A stretch of DNA of 64,000 nucleotides, taken from contig JAWZYU010000010.1 of NCBI GenBank assembly GCA_038380435.1, positions 41,078,135-41,142,134 on the forward strand. Reading direction: 5' to 3'. Below the pieces are notes generated by a model, which had not been told where the DNA came from, ran no database searches, and worked only from the letters and a program-made list of their open reading frames with translations. Source of the DNA: Ryuthela nishihirai (lineage: Eukaryota > Arthropoda > Arachnida > Araneae > Heptathelidae). Made by a program: the position numbers and the translations under genes. Positions 47,238 to 59,802 of this stretch are shown piece after piece (the stretch's first letter is position 1; the number at the start of each line of letters is the position of its first letter).

Positions 47238-47428
47238 ATACCCCCTCAAGCAGCTGCTTGCCACAGAGGTCTGACAGGAGCCTGTCAGTTTATATGCCAT
47301 AGTAGAAGGTCTGTGAGGATGGCAGGACCTCAGCAGAAAAACGATACATACATCCATGCCTTACCCGGGGCTCGAACCCAGGTCCCGTAGATCAGTAGCC
47401 AAGCGCGCTAACCACTCGGCCATGGAAT
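47238..47428 (-). mobile_element. SINE-A copy, full length, near consensus
   Basis: 'accccctcaagcagctgctt' to the head 'ctaaccactcggccatgg'. On the minus strand: A box GGCCGAGTGGTTAGCGCGC, B box GGGTTCGAGCCCCGGG, then 'ctgctgaggtcctgcc' and the Leu-rich-looking 'caagcagctgcttgaggggg' end with an AT-rich tail. The acceptor half of a true tRNA is not formed. Confidence 0.9.
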
Positions 47429-48719
47429 TACTATTAGCAGTGTTTAAATTATTTATAATTAATATACCTTTGATTCTCATTTTATAAACATTAGTATGTT
47501 TTCTTTTTCAATATGAATTTTATTACTATCAAAATGCTTTAAAAGGAAATAAAAACCATTAAAAAAAAGACAGGTGAAGATGTAATAAAACAATAGAACT
47601 ATCATGATTCAAAGTTCCATTATTAAACAGGTACCAAAATGACATTCCAGTCAACTTCCTTTGCTTTTGGCAACTGCCTTCCTCATTTCAAGAGTAACAT
47701 TACACTATTAGCTATTTCAGTGGTCTCAACCTCACCTTTACCACGTGCTACTTCTCCAGGCCAAAGATATGATGTGCCATTGAGTCAAGTATATTAATAT
47801 AAATACATTTTTATAACTTCACATCATGCAATTGATACTTTTACACATTAAAACCAAAAGAATTCTAATGGGAAAAAAATTATCAGCATCTCATAGTTTT
47901 TTTGTCTCTGCTTCACCTCTGCAAATTTGTCATATCAGGTTGAAACTTTGCTGTTGTTGGAATCACCATGTTTTTCACATTATAATCCATGAGTCAAAAC
48001 ACTTTGTTATTGATTTGTTTCACTGATGAAAATGCTAGTTTACAGAGATAAGTACTTGCAAAATCGCACATCTATTGCTGTACAAAATTTTCTGACATTC
48101 AAAATTTTTTTTTATAATAACTGTCAAAACTGGATAGTGTCATCTACTATAGGAAGTTCTAAAAACTCCCCATTTAATACTGTTTTACACTTTAATTCAA
48201 ACTCCAGTTGCATACCTATTTATAATACTGTTGGCATACGTAACTAATGAGCATAATTCTAATAGTAAAGTTCAAATACCATATTTGAATAAGCTTGCTA
48301 CAAAGTGTTCTATTGGGCAAAATTATGACTATTATATTATTGTGATGATTTGCATTCACTTTTTATTTACCTAACCATTTATTTTCCTTTATTTAATTTA
48401 ATTATAACTATTACATTATAATTATTATTTGGGGATTTACATTTTTTTCTTTGAACCAGAACCATTTCCTCTCCAATTAGATTCAAGTTGCAATGTACTC
48501 ATTTCTGTTGATTAACGCTGCCATCCTGAGTGCCAAGGTCACAACAGCTTGTCATCAATGCCGCAGCATTATGCTAATTCACCTAAAGATTTGTGTTAGA
48601 CAATGTCTAAAAGAAAAATAACAATAGTGAGAGCTAAGTTCAGAGAGAAGGAACAGGGGCATAGAGAAGGACTATGGTTGAGGGGCAGAGAGAATGAAAT
48701 TTTTCCCGACTCGAAAATC

Positions 48720-49370
48720 ATCAATATATAGGCAGATGATTTTTTTTAATTCTGAAAAATCCCAGTTTTCATATCTGCCCTAAATTTTACAGTCAATTAA
48801 AATTTTGCCAACTTTCCTAGATATTGCCAACTCTCCTTAATTTCATAAAACCAATCCCAATTTTCATATCTCACCTATATTTTAGCAAGTGGCTTCGAAT
48901 TTTTCCAACTTGCCATAATTTTCAGAAAAAAATTCAAATTTCTGCATTTCACCTGAATTTTGCCTAGCCACTCAGAATTTTGCCAACTTTCCTTAATTTC
49001 ATAAAACCAATCCCAATATTCACAACTTGCCTCTATTTTACCAAGTGGCTTCGAATTTTGCCAACTACTCTAGATTTTATCAATTCACCATAATTTTATA
49101 GAAAAAAATCAAAATTTTTACAACTCACCTGAATTATACCAAGTTGCTTTGAATTTTGCCAACTCTCCTTAATTTATAAAACCAATACCAATTTTCATAA
49201 CACCTGTATTAAACGAAGGCTTTGAATTTTACCAATTGCCCTAGATTTTGCTAACTTCCCTTAATTTTTCAAAAAAACAAAACAAACAAAATCCCTATTT
49301 TTTCACAACTCACTAGATTTTACAAAGTTGCGTCAAATTTTGCCAACTCCAATTTACTTTGGGGGGAGCC
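48720..49370. repeat. Degenerate tandem repeat, units of about 160 bp
   Basis: The marker 'cttaatttcataaaaccaat' recurs near 48836, 48993 and (changed) 49165, with 'ggcttcgaattttgccaac' and 'tcacctgaattttgcc' between. Units vary by indels; non-coding. Confidence 0.75.
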
Positions 49371-49509
49371 TCCCCAACCCCATAGCTACACCCCTGAGAA
49401 GGAGGAAGTGTTTGTGGAGGCAGAGCTCTGAGAAGCTCACGATGATGTATTATTGGAGTATTATGCAGCATTATGCTAATGGCTGATTTCTTTTCTGAGC
49501 ATTTGAGTC

Positions 49510-49590
49510 AACACGTGATCTGTATCTGGTGAGTCAAATCTGTATTTGGTGAGTCAAATCTGTGTGATCTGTATTTGGTGAGTCAAAATT
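49510..49590. repeat. Short tandem repeat
   Basis: 'ctgtatttggtgagtcaaat' occurs three times with small changes, one unit having an extra 'ctgtgtgat'. Confidence 0.75.
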
Positions 49591-52010
49591 TCAATAAACA
49601 GTTTTATTATATTGAATTTGATTTGGAAAATTTTGCTTCTTATGCAGAGTATTATTTATTTTGAGTTCACTAACAACTTTAAATTTATCTCTCAGATATT
49701 CAGTGGGAATTTTTGATCATATTTTGGCAAGTAGTTTATTGCCTGATACCAATTTTAATTTATCTTACAGCTGATTGATTTATGATTGGGAGCATGACTT
49801 TATGATTGCACTTCAATCAAAGTAGGATATGAAACAAAAATTTCAATTTAAAAATGAAAATTAAATCTTGTCTTGAAAAGTACTCGTGCAAATTTCAGGG
49901 TCATGATGAGCCATGTGTTAAGAATCACTGTATATATAGGATGAGATTAGCAAATGAATCACCCTCATAACAGTGTTTGCTTAGACAACCAGTCAGAGAA
50001 CAGTGAAGAGTGCAACTCAACCCTTGTTATTATCCAAGAGGCAATTACAGATGATGGATGCTTATTAACCTTTACAGTGCCAAAGCAGGGTTTACCATTT
50101 TTTAAAATTAGGCTTAAGTAGCCTTCATTTCAATTTGAATTTATGTTGTTTTATTATTAAGAATGAAATTTTCTTACATTTGGCATGTAGCATGACATAT
50201 ATATATTTATTAGTCACTGCAAGAAAATGCTCTAAAATTCAGCTGTTTTTCTGCTGAAAAAATAAATTATCTTGACCAGAAATCTATGCATTTTAAGGGT
50301 TAATAAATTTGGCTTGCAGAGCAAAAAGTATTTATCTATGGTTATTTCTTTTTGTAGAGAGTAAATCGCAATAGAGAAGAAGAGATAAACTTTTTATGGT
50401 CACTGCAATTTCAATAAGCAAGTCTACAAAAATTACTAGAGAGTGTAACTATCTTATATTATTAATCCACTTAGAGCTGTCAACCTATGAATTGGAAGAA
50501 TGACAATTTGAAGCAAATAAAGCACTTATGACAACTAATAAATTCTAGTATTTGCTGAAAAGAATTTAGCTGAATATTATATATGGTGTTTAATGAAATA
50601 TTTATGATGTAAACCATTATTGTGGCTGAATGACCTATGTTTTAATTTATTCACTTTCCTGCAGATAAGCTATTTTGTGGGTCAAATGGTAAATGTACTG
50701 TAATTTTTACCTTGATAAATAAAAATAAGCTTAAAAAAAATGCATGATGAAAATATATTGTCTATTGGTTACTTTGTGATTAAGTTCAATTTCAATAATC
50801 TCAAAAAGTGCACAAGCCACTGCTTACTGAAAGATATCATCTGGGAAATGATCTGTCTGAACTGCCAAGACTCCATGATCAAAGTCTCAAGTAGCAGAAT
50901 TTGGTGAAATTCACTTAAACAGAAGGCAATGGATAGAGATGGGAATCTTGACAAGCAGCATGTCTTCACTGATTAAATGTGTTCTGTAGAAGATTGTTTA
51001 TTTGTTAAATATATGTCATAAGCTGATCCCCACTATGAAAAAAAAAATCTTTGGAAGAGAAAAATTGTTACTTCAGAAGTGCACTAGCAAAGGCATTCTA
51101 AATAACTTTTTCAGAAGAAAAAATCTTCACATTGAAAAACAATTTAATAATTTCTTTGCTTCACTGATTATGAGATGCTCAGGTCACACACAAGGGCAGA
51201 AAGAAACATCATAATGACATTATATAAATTTGATGTTGATGTTTTTAATTTGGTATTTCTGAGCTGCATTTCCATGGATAAGGAGTTCAGGCATCTGTAA
51301 AATTTCACCAAGATATACTAAAGAAGATAATGAGGTATCTTAACAAAAAATGTTTGATAAACTTCAACTGAATAATCAGCAAGAATATTCAGTCCAAGTT
51401 TATTTATAGTGAAAACTACTCAGCAATGGTTTGTGAACGTTTGTCTTCATCACTGCCACAGAAAGAAGGTATTCTATAAGCATGGATTTTAAATTATTGT
51501 TTCACAAAATGTAGGGTGTTAAAACTTATAACCACAACACTGTTCTAAAGTGATTTCTGATGCATATAATATCCAGCTTCTTTATGGATGTGTTGCATGC
51601 TGCAATTGATGGCTGGTTGACTCATTTGAGGGACTGTGTATATGTGCAAGGAGGTCACTGAATTATTATTAGCTTTTCCCCATTCGACCTTTGAAATTAG
51701 AATCATTCTGGAGGCTAACATTTTTCAGTTGTGTTAAAAAAACATTTTATTTATTAACTTATCTTTATATATTAACTATAACACTTAAAATTTTTTAATA
51801 CATATATATCTTAAACTGGCAATTACTTTTTTTTTTCAAAAATGAAAATTTTTGTACTGTACTAGGAATATTTTCAGGCATGACTATGTTTGCCATTTTG
51901 AAATGCCTGTTGACAATGATAGCCCCCCCCCCCCCCCAAAAAAAAAAAAATTAGGTAATATTACTGATCATGTGAATAGAAAAATGTTGCATGTCAATAA
52001 TATTTTTTGG

Positions 52011-52378
52011 GGCAGGGGGTGGCTCAGTTGATAGCACATCAGGCATGTAATCTGCAATTCCCAGGTTCAAGTCCTGCTAGGACAGCATTGAGATTTATAT
52101 CTGCAAAACTCCCTGCCAGTGGTCAATAGGGGACACTGATGGTTTGGAAAGGCCACCATCCATTTAATGGGACATTAAGCTGTGGTCCTTTGTACAGAAG
52201 AACCATACCCTCATGTTAAAGAACATGCTGGATGGCCTTGATGGGAGGCTACCATTGTCTCCCAACAGCTGTCCGGTGGGTCCTCCCCTCAACTTTCTCT
52301 GAGCTCTCAGGTTCCTTGTGACCTGGCCATTTAGCCCAATGTGTGCAAAAATTTGCAGCTCAGATGTAAAACAACCCA
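52011..52378 (+). mobile_element. SINE-B copy, full length, plus orientation
   Basis: Head GGGTGGCTCAGTTGATAGC, B box CAGGTTCAAGTCCTG, body and 3' end 'cagatgtaaaacaaccca'. CAATAAT occurs just before the insertion zone (51995-52001) and directly after it. Confidence 0.87.
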
Positions 52379-52575
52379 ATAATGCTTTTGTCATTACCAT
52401 ATTATTACTATGTACAAACTCAGTTATCCAGTATTCAAGCATCTGGAATTCTCATGCAACCAGCATAAATTTCAAACTGAACATATGAACTTGGTACAGC
52501 AAATTTCAAAGCACATTGTAGCTTTCCCAGCTGCCACTGCGCCATCTTTAACACATTGTTACATTCATGCTAGTT

Positions 52576-52872
52576 CCTATCTCCGCAAAATTCCCCGCCC
52601 TGCCCATGATCAGTAGGGGACACTGATGGGCTTGGAAAGGCCACCATCCGTCGGATGGGACGTTAAGCTGTGGTCCCATGTGCGGGAGAGCCATACCCTG
52701 TGCACGTTAAAGAATATGCTGGATGGCCTTGATGGGAGGCTACCATCAGTCTCCCAACAGCTGTTCCAGTGGGTCCCCTCTCCCAACCTTCTCTGAGCCT
52801 TCGGGGTACATGTGACCTGGCCATTTAGCCCATGATGTGCAAAAAAGTGCCACTCAGAGGTAAAACAACCAA
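52576..52872 (+). mobile_element. SINE-B copy, 5'-truncated, with 10-bp duplication
   Basis: Starts inside the body ('tatctccgcaaaattcccc') and ends 'cagaggtaaaacaaccaa'. CATGCTAGTT lies at 52566-52575 and 52873-52882. Close to consensus, so fairly young. Confidence 0.9.
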
Positions 52873-53181
52873 CATGCTAGTTTCATTACAACCATTAAAG
52901 TAGCAGGTAGTTGAATTTGTGATCGTGTTCTGTTTATTGGAAAATTTTCCCTTTCAATTTGTAATATTGTCAAAGAATATCAAGCAATGACTAAAATTAC
53001 TTACAAAAAATATATATATTTTGGATATTTACATTTGTATTAAGGGCATTTATACTTCATTTTTATTATCATTATTTTAATTGTATTTCTATTTCAACTA
53101 AGGCTTGAATACAAGATTGTACCTACTATATTTGGTTTCTATGAAAATATTTCTCATGCAAATGTAAACCCCATTTCCCAT

Positions 53182-53915
53182 TGTGATGCCCCCTCATTCA
53201 CTTTTACTTTACTTTAACCAGTTTTGCTTAATTTACATTATATTTATCATTTTGGGGATTTAATTTCATTTTTGGCATCACAGTGCTCGTTTCCAAAAGC
53301 ATAGGAGTTGCGCATGCGCAACTCTGAACTTCTGATTGTCACCCGCTAAAGCGAGTGTACAAGGACATGCCCCCTCTTGCATCATAGCTTGCGCGTTTGT
53401 CGTTTTATGCAAATGTCTTTACTGGTGCGACAGCCACGTGTTGCTAAGCCTGTACGCTTGTTAAAACCGTGACATGTTAGTCACAGTAGTCAGTTGAGCT
53501 TTTGAGCAGAAGTAGTTGAAGGAGAAGAGTTGATAGAGTTATTTGTTAGTTGTCAGTTTGTAGTGAGATCGAAATGATGTAGTATCTTCTTCATTGAAGT
53601 TTGGTGAGTGTTTGAAATAATTTTAGAAATAAATTTGTTTGTTATATAAACCTTTTTCGAATCTTTACTATTTTTTCTCTTGAACAACGTAATTGTTTTG
53701 ATTAGAATTTGCATTAGAAGTTTGACAATCATTTAATTTTTGAATTCTTACTCGTTACTTAACACTTGCTGGTATTCGAACCCTAATTGAACTTTATTTT
53801 TGGCAATTTGTTAATTATTGCCTGGCGCCCGACTTAGCTATCCGGAGCTTGAATAATTATTGGATCAGCCAAAGGGTCCAAACTTTAAAAGTATTTCAAT
53901 TCTTTGGAGCGTTAC
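53182..53915 (+). mobile_element. Solo LTR-like element, second copy
   Basis: 734 bp starting TGTGATGCCCC and ending GTTACA. Internal landmarks shared with 44618-45348: 'gacatgccccctcttgcatc', 'ttatgcaaatgt', AATAAA near 53629, and 'gcctggcgcccgac' near 53820. TG...CA ends and similar length support an LTR; no flanking duplication is evident and no internal region remains. Confidence 0.6.
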
Positions 53916-54198
53916 ACTATAAATGCCAGATAACCAAGAGTTTATAGTAATAGTATTTAGAACCACACTAGACATATTCATAATATTTAAATACAAAACA
54001 AAATTACTTCAATTTTCCATATTACATTTTACAATAACAGCTTTGTCTATAAATTGTTGCTTAATTTTCATCAGTATAACTGAAAAAAAGTTACCAACTA
54101 TCTCAATATATGCCGCAAAATTCTGAAGAATTATTTTTTAAGAAAATTGCTTTTTTTAAAATAAATATTTATTACTGATATTGATATAATATATATAC

Positions 54199-54269
54199 CT
54201 CTTTAATTTTTTCATCATCTTGCTCATTTTTGTGCTTCTGGAACTCTTCTCTAATCTTTTTACTGGAAA
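54199..54269 (-). CDS. LYRM7: LYRM7/MZM1L internal exon
   Basis: 71 nt encoding SSKKIREEFQKHKNEQDDEK then IKE, equivalent to human [22 protein letters not shown]. Charged helical segment. Acceptor TTATCAG, donor GTATAT; the first two bases complete a codon begun in the 54621 exon, and the exon ends in phase 0, matching the start at 43833. Confidence 0.92.
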
Positions 54270-54620
54270 CTGATAAAACAGAAATATAACTATATTTAAC
54301 ACAGTTTGTACTGTTAATTTGGTTTATGTTTATAAATATTACATGCTATTAGTAAAATATATTTAAATAACTTACAATAATTAATTAAATATGCAAGGTT
54401 TAAAAAATTTTTGGACTATATTTTTTAGAAATAAGCTGAAGTAACATAACATTATCTATAATTTGCTACAATGGGCAGCACCTGACACTTGGCTGCTAAT
54501 TAATAGATTTATTCACTATTCTTTGAATTCATATGAAAATTAGGAACAAATTCAACTATGTAAATTTATAAATCAGTAGAAAATTTTTAACAATATAAAG
54601 TTCAGAAAATGAAAACACAC
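54270..54620 (-). other. LYRM7: LYRM7 intron, 351 bp
   Basis: AT-rich, GTGTGT donor and TTATCAG acceptor; nothing else seen. Confidence 0.85.
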
Positions 54621-54693
54621 CTTGGAGTGCATGGCTGTCTCCACAGAAAACATTTTTCCTTGTACGATGTAAAGCTCGAAAACATTGCAAAAC
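54621..54693 (-). CDS. LYRM7: LYRM7/MZM1L exon with the LYR-type motif
   Basis: 73 nt encoding VLQCFRALHRTRKNVFCGDS then HALQ, matching human [25 protein letters not shown]. The CFRALHRTR segment corresponds to the L(Y/F)(R/K) helix with its downstream Phe that defines the complex1_LYR fold and contacts the Fe-S transfer machinery; here Leu of the motif is Cys. Acceptor TCCGTAG, donor GTGTGT. The short upstream exon carrying the start codon was not found and may lie beyond the right edge. Confidence 0.94.
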
Positions 54694-54954
54694 CTACGGA
54701 GAAAATTAAAAAATGACTTTGGCTTATGAATTTTCCTTGAAAACTGATTCAGACATAAAAATAACACTTTTCATAATATTTAAAATAATTTGTGGTAAAA
54801 ATATCTTTTATATTTTGCAATATTTTAAGGGGAAAATTCCTATACTGAGCATTGCCACTGTTAAACATTTTTAGTTACATGACTCTGTAAATGGTAAATT
54901 AATATTATTCAAAATAAAAAAATTACATAAATTTCATCTAGTTTTCTAACATTC

Positions 54955-55177
54955 GGTAATAAATTATCACAGGAAAAGTCCTGTAGACAAGGAACTCTTG
55001 AAAAATTGAGTTGAAAAAAATTGGTTATCTCAACAGGAAGACGCATGTGTCACTTAGTTGAAGGGATGGTTAGTTCCTCGATGGTCTAGCAGTTAAGACA
55101 CCTGGAATGCTTCTGGGAGACCTGGGTTTGAATCCTAGTCAAGACAACCAATTATTTTCAACTCAATTTTTCAAGAG
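54955..55177 (+). mobile_element. tRNA-hairpin element with 11-bp target duplication
   Basis: TTCTAACATTC flanks the element (54944-54954 and 55178-55188). Order: a head with hairpin ACAGGAAAAGTCCTGT, left arm 'ttgaaaaattgagttgaaaa', spacer, a tRNA-like sequence at about 55071-55147 (A box TGGTCTAGCAGTT, B box GGGTTTGAATCC), right arm ending 'caactcaatttttcaaga'. The tRNA 3' acceptor strand pairs with the left arm (AATTGGTT/AACCAATT) rather than with its own 5' end. The head matches that of the element at 3326. Confidence 0.75.
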
Positions 55178-55199
55178 TTCTAACATTCATTTCTAGTAA

Positions 55200-56200
55200 A
55201 TGTTTTTCAGATCTGAGTTCAGGGCTAAATCAAAAAAACTATTTTGTGGAGGGGAATAAGTGATCAGGTGGAGCTGGAATTAACCAGAATGTTGTTATAT
55301 TAACTCTTAAACTACCAGAAGACACTGTAGTTCTCAAAATATTATGCTCTAAAGGCCTGTCTACACTAGGAGACATTTTACAGCAACATCAGAGACTGAC
55401 CCTCAATCACCTTGCTGGTGCACCTGTCGCTAAAGTGTCAGTCATTGTTTGCTGGCTGTTCCCATCACAAGAACCATGTGACTTGCTTCCCAATGAAATG
55501 GAAAGCAAAGGGCAACAGATGGCAGTGTAGATGCATTTGCAACAGTCACTGTGTTGCCAATTGAGATTGTGTGCCTACAGTAGGATTAATATATTTTGTT
55601 CTTGTGCTTCTTTTTCATTTTATATAAATATTCTGCTTATCACTTTACACTATTGTAAAAATTAAAGAAAACTACTCTGTTCATAAGTTTTCCTACTATT
55701 AGTTATGAAGCCCAGTAATGTTTACCTTGCAAACATATTTTTTTTATGATTTCCTCATTTCTTCAGAAAACATTTTTTTGCAAAAATATGATAGATAGCA
55801 CTAAAATTTATTTTCTATCTAAACAGCATTATGTTCAGTATTTAAACTGATATGGAAATTTATTGTGAAAAAATAAAATTCTGAATTGGGCAAATTGAAA
55901 TAATCACTACAAAAACAGTTGGAATTTTTTTTTCTAATTTGTTTGAACTCACTTTTGAAATGAGTAATTTAACTGCCCCACTGATGTTAAATAATTCTGT
56001 TCCCATAGTTCTTTAAGTAATGGTGAGGAACATTCCAAATCAATTATATTCAGAACTGTATCTTCAATCATATTTTTTCATAAAATGTTAGCATAAGTAT
56101 TTTTTAATATTATTAAAAAATAATATTATTGTAGCTTTGAATTTGTATCTCCATTGATACAATATGATAATATTTCTATTAAAGTGGCAACTGAGTGCCA
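55200..56200. other. AT-rich sequence, nothing recognised
   Basis: No exon, SINE or terminal inverted repeat identified. It lies upstream of the known LYRM7 exons and could include the first intron. Confidence 0.5.
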
Positions 56201-56215
56201 GTAGTAGTACATATA

Positions 56216-56783
56216 CATTGAGTGATCATTGAATTCTGACCACCCCATCCGTGTTATGTCAGTTGCAGCTAACTTCAAAAGTCTTAACTTCTTTAAATAA
56301 GCATTTTATGAGAAAATGCGGATTAAGATAAAGTAAAGATCTCTCAAATTTATCTAAATATCGATTTTCAACAATATTTGCTTTGTATTTCAAAGTTATG
56401 GAAGCTTGAATATTGAAATAAGAAATCATAGGAAAATCGAAAAATATTGAAAGAATTATTTACACAAACCTTTTAAATATACCTCTATTGTATTAAATGT
56501 TTGAAAAATGCCTCTTATCTAAATTATAATTAACTTCTGAGGTAAATTCTAATGTTTCGCATTGTTGTTTAAATTGATACTTAAACTTCCATAACTCTTT
56601 AAATACCGAACAAATACTATTGAACATCGATATTCAGATAGACTTGATCGAGTTCTTTAAATTATCTTCAGTTACATTTCCTCCTAAAAATGCTTATTTA
56701 AGAAGTTATAGAGCTTCAAAGTTAACTCTACTGACATAACATGGATGGAGGGGGGGGGGGCAGAATTCAATGATAACTCAGTG
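56216..56783. mobile_element. Foldback MITE of Tc1/mariner type
   Basis: Ends CATTGAGTGATCATTGAATTC and its complement 'gaattcaatgataactcag' are inverted, with TA close outside, and the similarity continues inward through 'tgttatgtcag' and 'aacttctttaaataagca' on both sides, so most of the element is two arms. A run of G near 56749-56760 expands the right arm. A related copy lies at about 40700-41150. Confidence 0.7.
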
Positions 56784-56793
56784 TGTACATATA

Positions 56794-58005
56794 CACAGTT
56801 GTATCAGAATAATATGACCACCTACCTAATAATGGGAATAACCTCCCTTGGCCTAGATGACAGCAGTGAGATGATGTGGCATGGACGCAATGATGCCCTG
56901 GAAGGTTGTCAGAGGCATATGTGCCCATTCGGACTCCAGCAGAACACAGAGGTTCCAGAGATGACGTGGTTGTGGGTCTGCACGCTGAACCTGTCGATCC
57001 AAATGGTCCCACAAGTGCTCTATGGGATTGAGGTCAGGTGATTTTGATGGCCAAGGGAGAATGGAGACATCGCTGTTGTGTTCCTGGAACAGTCACACAC
57101 CATCTTAGCGACATGGCAGGGTGCACTGTCTGTTGGTAGATACCATCACCACCAGGATAAACATCTAACATGAAGGGATGTATGTGGTCAGTGAGGATGG
57201 ATAGGTAGCCATTAACATTCACGAACCCATCCAGTGGTACCAGCAGTCCCAGGTCATACCAGGAAAACATCCTCCAGACATGCACACTGCCACCGCCGGC
57301 CTATACTTGACCGATAAGCATGTCCAGGTGTTGGTTCTCGTGTATCTGACACTATTCGCCACCACCCGTCACTTCTGTGGAGTAAAAACCTTGATTCCTC
57401 AGAAAAGGCAACCTTTTTCCACTCTTCCACTGTCCAATGACAGTAGTCCCTTGCGAACTTCAGGTGTCGCTGCCAATGGACCAAGGTTAACATGGGCACC
57501 TTTACGTAGCATCGACTCCGGAGACCCATGCATAACAGGGTTTGCTCTACTGTTATCGGGGACACATAACTGGGTGCCCCAGAATTCGAGTGGTAAATTG
57601 CTGCACTGTTGTGTATCAATTGCCCTTTACCACTCGACGGAGGCGATGTTCTCTTCTGGGGTCGATGGCCTTTGGGGCTTCACAGTTATGATGTCTGAAG
57701 GTACTCAGTGTGCCAGCGGTCCATTCTTGATACACCCTTACTATAGCACCTTGTGAACAGCCCACAAAGTCTGCTGTTTCTGAGATGCTTCCAACCTTGG
57801 CGCAGTAGCTGATGATCATTCCTTTTTGAACATTTGTCAAATCAATACCTCTGCCCATGGTGCTCACATTACGCACTATGGCTCATCTGTCCTGGCTGGC
57901 TGCTTGTATCTCCGTGTGGTCAACCTAGTCATGTGCACTCTGTGATGTGCCTGGGTAGGTACACTGTGATTCAGTGGGTGGTCATATTATTCTGATACGA
58001 TTGTG
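56794..58005 (-). mobile_element. Tc1-like element, complete ends, dead transposase
   Basis: Inverted ends CACAGTTGTATCAGAATAAT and ATTATTCTGATACGATTGTG (28 bp, two or three mismatches), TA on both sides, 1212 bp. On the minus strand the transposase reads from an HTH start (MGRGIDLTNVQKGMI, 57860) through WKKVAFSEESRF, LLVPLDGFVNVNGYLSI and DLNPIEHLWD. The first catalytic Asp is Glu (FSEES), the block that should read QQDNAR is QQTVHP, and at least two frameshifts split the frame. The third residue (IEHLW) survives. Confidence 0.9.
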
Positions 58006-58009
58006 TATA

Positions 58010-59780
58010 TATGTTAATCTGCTGTCTTCTAATTGTAGATATATCAAAAGATCATTGCATAGCTTATTCCATTTTCAAACAGTTTTCTCCTCCACCAATG
58101 TTGTGGTCATCTTTTTCCACTTTCTCTCTGATAAAATGCTCAGCATGGTGTAGCAGCAAGCAGTCACGAGCATCTCCTGTGACATCTTGTCATTACTCAG
58201 GTGTGAACACACAATGCCATCAAGCAGTTGCTGAGATTGGTGCCTCAAGGAGCTCATTTCCGGTATTGCCCACAACTTGTCACTTGGTCTGGATGAGCCT
58301 TAAGTATTTATTTTTTTTCCCATCGAAATTGGCCATTTTTAATATTCATTTAAAATAATCCTTAAAGATTATGAATCAAATTTGATAAATAAATAACAAA
58401 GTTGGTTATTTACATATTCAATCAAGTTGCCAAGCATGAAAAAAGGAATCGTTACACTGCTGTGGGAGCCATTATTGTGACTTTTTTGCACATCAGTTTC
58501 ATTGTTTTCTTCCTTCTTGTAATGTTCCCAAACTAAATTTTCACAGTGTTCTATTCCCTAAAAAATAACCTGGATAATGAGCTAGTAGCAAATTTGATAC
58601 CAACAGTGATAGTACACAACATAATGATGCTGATGAAACTTTCAGCTCTACTGTACAAGAAAAATAAAATATGGATCTGTACTGTGTTTCAGGAAAAATC
58701 TATTTATATTTTACGTATAAATGCTCTTTCTTTTAAGATATAACGTACCATATTCTGTTCATTAAGTCATTTCAAAATGAGGTTCGCATTCAATGAAAGT
58801 CATAATTTTTTACTTTATTGTTTTTTTACTTTATTGTTTTAAATAAGCAATTAATGTGCTTGCTATTTTTGCCAAATAATTTCTATAATTTCACAATTAT
58901 ATTCTCTTTATTTTAGTATATAGCATAATCTACTTCTGTCTATTAGTTACTTCAGTATAAAATTTTAAAGTTGTTCTTTTTTTCTACTGGAAGCATTTTA
59001 AAATTAACCTGGCCACCAGAGTGAGTTCTGCTCTACAAACCTGACACGTTAAGGGTAAATAATTTCTGTCGCCATTTTAGTCACATTTAACAAGAAATCT
59101 CAGAAAAGGGTAGAGGGTAGTAACGATAAAGAAATAGCATTATTTGGACTAGTCCATTTCAAATTTTGCCCATTATGGCCATTAAAAGGTTACAATATTT
59201 TGCAAATTATACGAAGCACGTTTAATTTTTTTAACTTCTGTTCTAGTTATACACATTATTGGGGGAGAGATTCCCTGTGCATTTGACATAATTAAGTTGC
59301 ATATTTGAATTTTACTTTCTAGTCACACACAGCTTACCAATCTGGACAACTATGGCTACTTTTCTTTTTACCCTGCTGAGGACTGGTCAGCCACACAGGG
59401 TCCTGACCATATACACTTACCAGACTGGATTATAGCTCTGAACTTGATTATGGATCCTGAATTTGCTGCACTGGTGGGCTTCTGTGGAGGGAAAATCTCC
59501 CGTGTTTTCTGTTTCTTTATGGATTGATAGTCCCAAGTGAATAGATTCACAGGATATGTTTCATCAGCTGGTGGATAATTCTGCACAGAGGTCATCGCAG
59601 GCACCTGAACTATTGCTTCTACGGGCACTGTCAAATTCTACATTGGGGAAAGTCTTCCAATGTACATGGCATCAGTCTTTAGTAGTGAGGGAATGGGTCT
59701 TTGCCCTATGATTATGATTAGAGGGCTGTTTGATATTGCTGGCATTCCCTCTCTGAAATAAACATAGTTTCTTTAAACAT
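58010..59780. other. Mixed repeat-derived sequence
   Basis: 58050-58300 has minus-strand coding-like text (REKVEKDDHN, GGENCLKMEQ) that may be an old transposase piece but was not identified. 58300-59340 is AT-rich. 59340-59780 is less AT-rich and may be the 5' region of the LINE whose endonuclease starts at 59803. Confidence 0.4.
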
Positions 59781-59802
59781 CCCACTAATCATTTTCTTTC
59801 CA

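Larger units (their letters stand above)
43834..54198 (-). other. LYRM7: LYRM7 intron, 10.4 kb
   Basis: Phase-matched exons bound it. It contains two LTR-like elements, a long hairpin element, a tandem repeat array and SINEs, listed separately. 45500-46720, 47430-48700, 49600-52000 and 52900-53180 show nothing recognisable apart from a C-run followed by an A-run near 51924-51950. Confidence 0.8.

Noticed and set aside
48340..48600. Third LTR-like copy
   Set aside because: Only short AT-rich similarity ('atttggggattta') to 53182-53915; not enough to call.
57280..57756. 158-codon plus-strand frame
   Set aside because: Antisense of the Tc1-like transposase, which is clearly on the minus strand.
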